Assembly: GCA_029261135.1 (NCBI GenBank)
Contig: JAJDBX010000010.1
Coordinates: 1-57,352, forward strand
DNA: 57,352 nt
Reading direction: 5' to 3'
Origin: Nitrospirota bacterium
GTDB taxonomy: Bacteria > Nitrospirota > Nitrospiria > SBBL01 > JAADHI01
Made by a program: the position numbers and the translations under genes. The notes beneath the pieces were generated by a model that searched no databases, was not told the origin of the DNA, and saw nothing but the letters and a program-made list of their open reading frames with translations. Positions 50,438 to 57,352 of this stretch are shown here, piece after piece. Every line of letters starts with the position of its first letter. The stretch's first letter is position 1.

Positions 50438-53188
50438 ATGGATCTCAATAAAGAAGAATTCGATCAGATTTTTGAGATTTTCAGAATTGAATGTGAGGAA
50501 CACATTCAAAACCTGAATAGGGCGCTGATTTCTTTAGAAGAAGACCCTGACCAGGCTGATCTTATTGAAGAAATTTTCCGAGAAGCGCACAGCTTAAAAG
50601 GTGCGGCGCGGATGATTAATTTCAAAACAATAGAAGGTATTGCCCATCACATGGAGACTATTCTGGGCAAAATTAAAAATAATGAGTTAGAACTATCACC
50701 TAAGATCAGTGACTTGATTTTAAAAGGCTTAGATACGATTGAGGGTATTGTTGAAAATATCTCCGAAGGAGGGGAAGAAAGTGATGAGGATACCTCAAAG
50801 ATTCTGAAACAATTAACCCAAGTCTCCAAGGAGACAATTGCTGTTCAAGAAGAAAAAGATATAAAGACATCTAAAACAAAACAACAGAAAAAACAAAAGA
50901 TAAAAAATGATTTAAGTCTTTTTTCGGAAGAGACGCATGACGCCCATAAAATATTGATCGATAGTCTGAATGAAATTAAAAAAAATCCGAACAATCTTGA
51001 AGAAATTAAGAACGTTTTTGAACAATCCTATGCTTTAAAAGGAAGTGCGAGAATTGTAAAACATCTTGAAATGGGGGATCTCTCTTTTTCAATGGAAAAA
51101 TGTTTTCAAGCGCTTCTGAATAGTGAAGACCGAATCACATCCGCACGCGTCAATCTTTTTATCAAAGCGGCGTCCTTGCTCAAGACATTTATTACGCATA
51201 TCGAAAAGGAAAAAAGAATTAAACCTCCAGTAGAATATCAACAGATTGTGAGTGAAATAGATCGTTTCACAAAAGAAGTGACGCTTGCTCAATCGAAGAA
51301 TAGCCCACAAACAAAGAAAAAACGGGAGTCAAGGATCAGTCCCGTTGATGATAAAAAAACACTTAGCAAAACATCTGAGTCTGAAAAAGTGCTCAAAAAG
51401 AAAAAAATTCCCTTGTCCAAGACCATGAAAAGTTCTGTGCGTGTCAGTTCTGATAAGCTGGACAGTTTGATGGGACAGGCCGGAGAATTATTGATTATGA
51501 AATTAAAGGCTCGTCAGCGATTGGCCGATACGCAGTCCATTATCAATGACTATAGCGGCATGAGTCGTGACGTTAAAAGTAAGATGATCGAATTCAATAA
51601 AGCAAATCGTCACCCCGATGATCATCTCGATGCACACAAACGGGACGGTCAAAATTCACTTCTTCTAGAACTGGGTGGAAACCTCTCTCAAATTTCTGAT
51701 CGATTAGAGTTTTTACATAAATCTTTATTTGATGATTTTAGACAGTTTTCAATCATCATTGAAAGATTGCAGGATGATGTGAGGAAGACCCGGCTTTTTC
51801 CTTTCCAAAGAGTACTCGATCCCTTTCCGAGGATGGTAAGAGACCTGGCGATTTCAGTGGATAAAAAAGTAAAACTGGAAGTTTCTGGGGGCGCGATTGA
51901 ACTTGATAAGTATATTCTTGAGCAGATTAAAGACCCTATGATGCATATTATCCGTAATTGTATCGACCACGGCATTGAATTGCCAAAAGATCGGATTAAA
52001 CTGAAAAAATCAGAAGCCGGTTTGGTTAAAATTGAAGCGACTCAAAAGGGAAACAATGCCGTAATCAGGGTTTCTGATGATGGGAAGGGGATTCATCTTG
52101 AAAATATTATGCAATCTGCGATTGAAAAATCACTTTATACCCAAGAGGATATCAGTAAAATGAAGGAAAAACAGATATTGAATCTGATTTTTCATCCGGG
52201 TTTTTCGACCAGTGACATTGTTACCGATATTTCAGGAAGAGGGGTCGGTATGGATGTGGTTAAGGCCAATATCGAAAGACTCAACGGTACAATAGATATC
52301 GAAACGGAGTCCGAGAAGGGCAGTATATTTACGATGATTATTCCTCTGACCTTGAGCACGACACAATCCTTAAAGATTTCTGCCACTGGGGAAACATTTT
52401 TTCTCCCTGTAGACATGGTCGAGCGAATTATTAAAGTGGTTGAACATGATTTGCCGATTGTTGAAGGCTATCCCGCAATACATTATTCCGGTTCCTATAT
52501 TCCTTATGTGAGGCTTTCTTCCGTACTCGAACTTTCTGAAGATGATGCGAATCATCGTTTTATTCAAAAAAGACCTGTCGCCATACTAAAAACAGGAAAT
52601 ATGCTGGCTGCATTTGGAATGGATGATTTTTTAGGAGAAGAGGAAATTGTGATGAAAGGGCTGGGGCCATACATGAAAAGAATCCGAAATATATCGGGTG
52701 TGACGATCATGCGGGAAGGCACAATCGCTCCTGTTTTAAATGTGACAGATATGATCAATACCGTACATTTAAGAGGAATTTCACAAATCAAAGTGAGAGT
52801 TGAAAAGAAAAAGTCGATACGAGGTGTTTCGGTGCTGGTTGTTGATGATTCGGTCATGACCCGGACATTGACAAAAAATATCATCGAATCCTATGGATAT
52901 CGTGTGACCATTGCAGTCGATGGGCAAGACGCATTATCAAAACTTCAAGGCGAAAATTTTGATATCATTGTGAGCGATGTTCAGATGCCAAGTATGGATG
53001 GACTTGAGTTTACAGAACGTGTTAAGCAAGATGAGCGCTACAGAAATATTCCGGTTATTCTTATGAGTGCTTTAGAATCTTCGGAAGATAAAAAAAGAGG
53101 AATAGAAATGGGCGCTGATGCCTACATTGTCAAAAGTTCCTTTGAGCAAACGAACCTCATGAACACGATTAAACGTCTTATTGGATAG
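50438..53188 (+). CDS. cheA: CheA histidine kinase-receiver hybrid (WspE-like)
   Basis: 916 residues from the ATG at 50438 (GGGGAA upstream). Hpt1 with phospho-His51 (EAHSLKGAAR); a second Hpt-like domain where the His is Tyr198 (QSYALKGSAR); a basic linker; dimerisation and kinase domains (HIIRNCIDHGIELPKDRI, VSDDGKGIH, DISGRGVGMDVV); a CheW-like domain; and a C-terminal receiver (VLVVDDSVMTRT, IVSDVQMPSMDG, AYIVKSS). The internal receiver is the mark of WspE and FrzE types. Confidence 0.94.
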   Translation: MDLNKEEFDQIFEIFRIECEEHIQNLNRALISLEEDPDQADLIEEIFREAHSLKGAARMINFKTIEGIAHHMETILGKIKNNELELSPKISDLILKGLDTIEGIVENISEGGEESDEDTSKILKQLTQVSKETIAVQEEKDIKTSKTKQQKKQKIKNDLSLFSEETHDAHKILIDSLNEIKKNPNNLEEIKNVFEQSYALKGSARIVKHLEMGDLSFSMEKCFQALLNSEDRITSARVNLFIKAASLLKTFITHIEKEKRIKPPVEYQQIVSEIDRFTKEVTLAQSKNSPQTKKKRESRISPVDDKKTLSKTSESEKVLKKKKIPLSKTMKSSVRVSSDKLDSLMGQAGELLIMKLKARQRLADTQSIINDYSGMSRDVKSKMIEFNKANRHPDDHLDAHKRDGQNSLLLELGGNLSQISDRLEFLHKSLFDDFRQFSIIIERLQDDVRKTRLFPFQRVLDPFPRMVRDLAISVDKKVKLEVSGGAIELDKYILEQIKDPMMHIIRNCIDHGIELPKDRIKLKKSEAGLVKIEATQKGNNAVIRVSDDGKGIHLENIMQSAIEKSLYTQEDISKMKEKQILNLIFHPGFSTSDIVTDISGRGVGMDVVKANIERLNGTIDIETESEKGSIFTMIIPLTLSTTQSLKISATGETFFLPVDMVERIIKVVEHDLPIVEGYPAIHYSGSYIPYVRLSSVLELSEDDANHRFIQKRPVAILKTGNMLAAFGMDDFLGEEEIVMKGLGPYMKRIRNISGVTIMREGTIAPVLNVTDMINTVHLRGISQIKVRVEKKKSIRGVSVLVVDDSVMTRTLTKNIIESYGYRVTIAVDGQDALSKLQGENFDIIVSDVQMPSMDGLEFTERVKQDERYRNIPVILMSALESSEDKKRGIEMGADAYIVKSSFEQTNLMNTIKRLIG

Positions 53189-53226
53189 GTGTTTTTAATG
53201 GTGATATCTGAGAATAGGTCAATGGG

Positions 53227-54690
53227 ATGGCGCAGGTAAAACGGGTACTGCTTGTTGATGACAGCAAGACCCAGCTGACGATGGTGCAGATGGCCTTGTC
53301 AAAAATGGGAGTTGAGGTCTTAACGGCAGAAAACGGGATAGAAGGGGTGAGTCGTGCCTTTTTGGACAAACCGGATCTTATTGTCTCGGATGTGATGATG
53401 CCGGAACTCAACGGTTACCAGTTGTGCCGCCTTTTAAAAAGTGATCCAAAAACCGCTCACATCCCCATTATTCTATTGACCAGTTTAAGTCAACCTCAAG
53501 ATAAATTTTGGGGGATTCGAGCAGGGGCCGATCAATACATTGTAAAAAAATCGGATTTAACAGATTTAGGACTGACGATCCGTAAAATCCTTAAAAATAC
53601 CGAAAAAAATAAACAGATCAAAAAAGATGTCAATCTGACAAACAATAAAAGCACAGAATGGAAATCAATCAAAACGAATGTTAATCGCCTTTTAGATAAA
53701 TTACTTTTTGAATCGACCCTTGCAAGCGAAGCGAGGTTACTTGCCAATTATATTCACGATAAAGAAGACCTTCTCAAAGAAGTGATCGACCTTGCCAGCA
53801 GCCTGGTTGATTACTCCTGTTTGTGTCTCTGTCTTTTTGACCGAAAGGGGACCAAGTTATACTACGATCTGAAGCAAGCCCTCTCAGATAAAGAGCTGTC
53901 AAAGATCAAAGAAGATATTATAAAAATCACGGATGAGAGTAAGAAAAAAACCAGTATTGAGACTTTGTTATTTAAAGGGAGTCTGAAGATCAATAACAAA
54001 GCAAAGGGAAAAATCCTCTCTAAATTGATTGTTCCTTTGAATATCCATAATGAATGTATTGGTTATCTCTCCTTCCTCTCTACAAAGAAAAATGCTTTTG
54101 CGTCAAAAACTGAAGATATTATCTACTTGTTGGCTCATGATTTTTCTATGGTTTTTAAGCTGATGCTTTTATATGATGAAACGAAAGAATTGTCGATTAC
54201 GGATGGACTGACACAACTCTACAATAAACGATATTTTTTAGAAACTTTAGAAAAAGAATTTGTCAGGGCAAAAAGGTTCGGTAATGAACTTTCCGTTATT
54301 TTAATGGACATTGACCACTTTAAATCCGTGAATGATACCTACGGGCATGTACAAGGGGACAGTATTTTAAAGGAAATGGGCGAGATTATTAATCGAGGCA
54401 TTCGAAAGGTTGATTTTCCTGCACGTTATGGCGGAGAGGAGTTTATTATCATTACGCCCAATACAAACATTCAAGATGCCATTGAAATTGCGGAACGCGT
54501 CCGGGATATTACTGAAAAGTATGATTTCAAGACCGAGAAAAAACCATTAAGAATAACAATCAGTCTCGGTGTGGCAACAATGAATAAAACTATAACAAAT
54601 AAGACGTCCTTGATTAAGCGCGCCGATGGTGCCTTGTATCAGGCAAAAGACAGCGGCCGGAATCGAGTTTGTGTCGCAGAAAGTCATTGA
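53227..54690 (+). CDS. Response regulator diguanylate cyclase (WspR-like)
   Basis: 487 residues. Receiver domain (VLLVDDSKTQLTM, LIVSDVMMPELNGY, YIVKKSD), a central GAF-like segment (about 160-315) and a GGDEF domain. The active site is RYGGEEF and the inhibitory I-site RKVD lies five residues before it, so it should both make cyclic-di-GMP and be product-inhibited. Last gene of the chemosensory operon; phosphorylation by the CheA hybrid is the expected input. WspR lacks the GAF segment. Confidence 0.93.
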   Translation: MAQVKRVLLVDDSKTQLTMVQMALSKMGVEVLTAENGIEGVSRAFLDKPDLIVSDVMMPELNGYQLCRLLKSDPKTAHIPIILLTSLSQPQDKFWGIRAGADQYIVKKSDLTDLGLTIRKILKNTEKNKQIKKDVNLTNNKSTEWKSIKTNVNRLLDKLLFESTLASEARLLANYIHDKEDLLKEVIDLASSLVDYSCLCLCLFDRKGTKLYYDLKQALSDKELSKIKEDIIKITDESKKKTSIETLLFKGSLKINNKAKGKILSKLIVPLNIHNECIGYLSFLSTKKNAFASKTEDIIYLLAHDFSMVFKLMLLYDETKELSITDGLTQLYNKRYFLETLEKEFVRAKRFGNELSVILMDIDHFKSVNDTYGHVQGDSILKEMGEIINRGIRKVDFPARYGGEEFIIITPNTNIQDAIEIAERVRDITEKYDFKTEKKPLRITISLGVATMNKTITNKTSLIKRADGALYQAKDSGRNRVCVAESH

Positions 54691-55207
54691 TCTGTTTTGA
54701 TTTAGATTTGATCTAAGATTTACTAAGTGTTTCCATCTATAACTTCGGATTAATTAGGAACAGAAAGCAGCTTGGCCCCTCTTTCTTTTTTTACTAAACA
54801 TATCAAAATTTAAGTGTCAGTTTTTTTTTTGAAAACGATACTGCTTTATAAGCGGTTACGATAATTAAGCGTTCTAATAAAAGATAATAAGGTTGTTAAA
54901 AATCCTCAGCGTCACCAGTTCTTGATCTTCCACCCTTTAAGCAGCACACTCAGCCAAAAATTTAAAATCCTCTTCTAAAAAATTCAAAGTCAAATTTTTA
55001 ATAATAAAGGTTAATTACCCATTTTCTTTATTTGCCAAACGCGCCGAACTGTGGGTATTCGGAGTAGATAAGCGACATTATCGACTCATGTCCAGGGATA
55101 TTTTCAAGATTAACTGATATATGTTAGAGTAATATTATTCGTCTAATTAATACTTGACTTTATATATTTTAAAGTAATAGGCTTCTTCTGTCAGAATTTC
55201 TGATAAA
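54691..55207. other. A/T-rich intergenic region, no gene recognised
   Basis: About 500 bp between the chemosensory operon and a terminator. Short minus-strand frames near 54900-55010 (reading LNFLEEDFKFLAECAA) have no starts and are interrupted by stops; they might be a gene remnant but no family is recognised. Confidence 0.4.
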
Positions 55208-55235
55208 AAAAGCCCGTGCAGTCACACGGGCTTTT
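55208..55235 (+). terminator. Intrinsic terminator
   Basis: AAAAGCCCGTG and CACGGGCTTTT form a perfect 11-bp stem around CAGTCA, with A- and T-runs. It separates the chemosensory region from the restriction-modification locus. Confidence 0.85.
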
Positions 55236-55355
55236 AGACACTTTAACTAAGCAGGCCAAAGCCTAAACATCAGCTAAAGCGGCTTGATACAGCACGTGAA
55301 GTCTACTCCAAGTTGATGTTAATGACAATCCCTGCGCTAACTTTGGAGGAAAGAA

Positions 55356-55673
55356 ATGTCGAAAGTAGACACTATTTTATTAAAGGGAAGTTCTGGAATT
55401 AGCTACAATTTTGATGTATACCCATGGAGAGCACCTTTTAAGTCACTTGGTGCGGTGTATGCCGTGTTGAATCGAAACGCGAACAACTATTCCACTTTGT
55501 ATATAGGACAAACGAGCGACCTCAGCACCCGTTTTGAAAACCACCACAAACAAGGCTGTTTTGACCGCAATGGCAAAACGCATATCGGTATCCACCTTGA
55601 TTCCAGCGCCGCCAGCCAGTTGGCAAAGGAACGTGACTTGGTTGTCAATTACAATCCGGTCTGTAATGACTAA
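55356..55673 (+). CDS. GIY-YIG nuclease-domain protein
   Basis: 105 residues with GGAGGAAAG before the ATG. The GIY-YIG pattern is present: AVYAVLN, then LYIGQTSDLSTRFENHH with catalytic Arg, AKERDLV with the metal-binding Glu and NYNPVCN at the end. All key residues look intact. It directly precedes hsdS and hsdM, 16 bp apart, so it is likely part of that locus; its role there is unknown. Confidence 0.8.
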   Translation: MSKVDTILLKGSSGISYNFDVYPWRAPFKSLGAVYAVLNRNANNYSTLYIGQTSDLSTRFENHHKQGCFDRNGKTHIGIHLDSSAASQLAKERDLVVNYNPVCND

Positions 55674-55689
55674 GGCGATCTGAATAGCC

Positions 55690-56289
55690 ATGAATGCGCA
55701 AATGAAACGGATAACTGATTGTGCAGAAGTTTTACCTGGCTATGCCCTCAAGGCTCGTGCGGAGCACGAGCCTGAGGGCATCTATCAGATCATTATGGCC
55801 AAGCATCTTGATGATTGTACCCCATACACATACAGCGCAAACGATGAGCTACGCATGACGCCAAAAGGGTCGGTAAAGAAATATATCGTCCAGCAGGGTG
55901 ACGTGTTGTTTATCTCGCGTGGTGTCCGTAACTGCGCTTCAAAAATTGAGGATGTCCCCGAAAAAACTGTCGCTTCCGGCACATTTTATATTTTGCGGGC
56001 AAAAGCAGAATTAAATCCAGATTACCTCGCCTGGTGTTTAAATCAAGCGCCTATCCAAGCTCAAATTGGCCAGATCAGAACGGGTGCAGGCACACCCATC
56101 GTTCAAAGAGCTATGTTGGGTGATCTTGAAATACCATGTCCCGATATGGCAACACAAGAGAAGCTGGCAAGCCTGGGAAATCTAATGATAAAAGAACGAC
56201 AGTTGCGACAGGCACTAATAGCATCGACTGAACAATTACATCGTGCGATAGGGCAAGCGCTCATTGTCCAGCTTCGTCAGCCAATGTAA
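55690..56289 (+). CDS. hsdS: Half-size type I restriction specificity subunit
   Basis: 199 residues, about half a normal HsdS. One target-recognition domain (YIVQQGDVLFISRGVRNCAS, NPDYLAWCLNQAPIQAQIGQ, MLGDLEIPCPDMATQEKLAS) and one C-terminal helical spacer (LMIKERQLRQALIASTEQL). Single-TRD subunits work as dimers, recognising palindromic split sites. An imperfect 17-bp inverted repeat lies in the coding part at 55743-55780. It precedes hsdM, the reverse of the usual order. Confidence 0.85.
   Translation: MNAQMKRITDCAEVLPGYALKARAEHEPEGIYQIIMAKHLDDCTPYTYSANDELRMTPKGSVKKYIVQQGDVLFISRGVRNCASKIEDVPEKTVASGTFYILRAKAELNPDYLAWCLNQAPIQAQIGQIRTGAGTPIVQRAMLGDLEIPCPDMATQEKLASLGNLMIKERQLRQALIASTEQLHRAIGQALIVQLRQPM
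55743..55780. repeat. Inverted repeat inside hsdS
   Basis: TGCCCTCAAGGCTCGTGC and GCACGAGCCTGAGGGCA pair along 17 bp with one bulged A around GGA. It is in frame and encodes ALKARAEHEPEG. Confidence 0.75.
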
Positions 56290-56312
56290 AAAAATTTCGA
56301 GGAGAAACACAT

Positions 56313-57352
56313 ATGACAACAAAAGTTTCCCAGCAAGAAATTAACGATATCCTCTGGAAGGCCTGTGACTCTTTTCGAGGGACAGTCGATGCGGTGAACT
56401 ATAAAGATTACATCCTGGTAATGCTTTTCCTGAAGTTTATTTCAGATTTCTGGCGGGATCACTACGATCAATATTCGAAGCAATACAAGGGCGATCAAGA
56501 ACGCATCCTTCGTCGGATGGAACGCGAGCGCTTTGTTCTACCGGATCAAAGTTCTTACGACTATCTCTATGAACATCGAGAAGCGTCGAATGTAGGGGAG
56601 TTGATTAACATCGCTTTGGAGCACCTGGAAATGGTGAACAAGACAAAACTGCTGCATGTCTTCCAAGATGTGGACTTCAACTCCGAATCACGTTTGGGCA
56701 ATACCCGCAAGCGTAATCATATTCTAAAACATTTACTGGAAGACTTTTCTGATCCGCGCTTGGATCTGCGACCATCTCGCATTGGTAATCTGGATGTCAT
56801 CGGCAATGCCTATGAATTTCTCATCGGTAAATTTGCCGCAGGTGCAGGCAAAAAAGCGGGGGAATTTTATACCCCGCCGGAAGTCTCCATTCTTATTGCC
56901 AAATTATTAGCACCAAAACCCGGAGAGCGCATTTGTGACCCGGCCTGTGGGTCCGGTTCGCTATTGTTGAAGTGTGCCAAGGAAGTGGGTGAAGCTGATT
57001 ATTCGCTTTATGGCCAGGAGGCCATCAACAGTACCTGGGCATTGTGTATGATGAATATGTTCCTGCACGATGTAAACAATCCACGCATTGAACGTGGCGA
57101 TACCTTATTGGAGCCTCGGCTACTTGAAAATGACAAGCTGATGAAGTTTGATGTTGTCGTTGCCAATCCGCCATTTTCACTGGATAAATGGGGCGCTGAC
57201 CAGGCAGGCAAAGAATCCGAAACCTATAACCGCTGGCATCGTGGCGTGCCACCTAAAAGTAAGGCTGACTATGCCTTTATCTCACACATGGTGGAAACAA
57301 CAACGGAAGGGCATGGCCGCGTGGGTGTCGTTGTGCCGCATGGTGTGTTATT
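56313..57352 (+). CDS. hsdM: Type I DNA adenine methyltransferase subunit, 3' end outside window
   Basis: 346 codons visible, open to the window edge. CGAGGAGAAAC precedes the ATG. The N-terminal helical HsdM domain (NDILWKACDSFRGTVDAVNY) is followed by FYTPPEVSILIAKLL, the SAM motif CDPACGSGSLLLKCA and the catalytic NPPF (in VVANPPFSLDKWG). It methylates adenine in the sequence chosen by HsdS. hsdR is expected to the right. Confidence 0.95.
   Translation, partial: MTTKVSQQEINDILWKACDSFRGTVDAVNYKDYILVMLFLKFISDFWRDHYDQYSKQYKGDQERILRRMERERFVLPDQSSYDYLYEHREASNVGELINIALEHLEMVNKTKLLHVFQDVDFNSESRLGNTRKRNHILKHLLEDFSDPRLDLRPSRIGNLDVIGNAYEFLIGKFAAGAGKKAGEFYTPPEVSILIAKLLAPKPGERICDPACGSGSLLLKCAKEVGEADYSLYGQEAINSTWALCMMNMFLHDVNNPRIERGDTLLEPRLLENDKLMKFDVVVANPPFSLDKWGADQAGKESETYNRWHRGVPPKSKADYAFISHMVETTTEGHGRVGVVVPHGVL

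Noticed and set aside
54895-55015. Transposase remnant on the minus strand
   Set aside because: Short frames broken by stops with no motif that I could identify.

Overview
The window looks like a chromosomal segment of a didermal (Gram-negative) respiring bacterium. It carries LptD, a TolC/HlyD/ABC export set, RlpA, several class I c-type cytochromes and a chemosensory operon. Start codons include GTG and TTG and intergenic spaces are short. I cannot name the species. A Nitrospirota-like or deltaproteobacteria-like lineage would fit the cytochromes and housekeeping gene mix, but that is inference.

Layout. 1-1832: 3' end of an aldo/keto reductase, a small membrane protein, a Rieske ferredoxin, and lexA on the minus strand. 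1904-17353: a 15.45-kb element with the hallmarks of a Mu-type transposable prophage. It has TG...CA termini, a perfect 5-bp flanking duplication (ATTTT at 1899-1903 and 17354-17358), and a 23-bp perfect inverted repeat 7 bp inside each end. Further copies of the same 20-bp site sit at both ends. A LexA/CI-type repressor lies at one end, divergent from a small Cro/Ner-like gene, and a DNA adenine methylase lies at the other end, where Mu carries mom. Between them is a minus-strand tail operon: truncated tail tube, assembly chaperones joined by a canonical A AAA AAC frameshift site, tape measure, a PKD/FN3 tail-hub protein and tail fibre-like proteins. No transposase, head, portal, terminase or lysis gene is visible, so this is a deletion derivative, a satellite or a tail-only element.

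17457-25096: mostly plus-strand housekeeping genes: two hypotheticals, VanZ, ComF, the rpsF-ssb-rpsR operon with a terminator, PilZ, a thermonuclease, a DUF4149-like membrane protein, RlpA, MazG and a cytochrome c. 25131-29631: a minus-strand export operon (HlyD, ABC ATPase, ABC-2 permease, TolC). 29832-31659: a patch of decaying toxin-antitoxin-like genes (nucleotidyltransferase, hicA fragment, higA with a nonsense codon). 31668-36088: ppsR, lptD and folC in one minus-strand run. 36393-41851: small lipoprotein, trmL, CNNM/CorC protein, then pabC-pabB and a formylglycine-enzyme-like lipoprotein. 41921-43114: a strong promoter, a candidate structured leader RNA, two paralogous cytochromes c and a terminator. 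43159-45815: mnmC and a Sel1 protein.

46198-54690: one operon encoding CheR-TPR, CheW, CheW, a chemoreceptor, a CheA-receiver hybrid and a receiver-GGDEF diguanylate cyclase. This is the parts list of a Wsp-type pathway that turns receptor signalling into cyclic-di-GMP. The receptor carries a CxxCH haem c motif in its sensory half, so the input is probably redox, gas or haem based. No CheB methylesterase is present in the operon. 55356-57352: a GIY-YIG protein, a half-size HsdS and the start of hsdM, cut by the window end, forming part of a type I restriction-modification locus.
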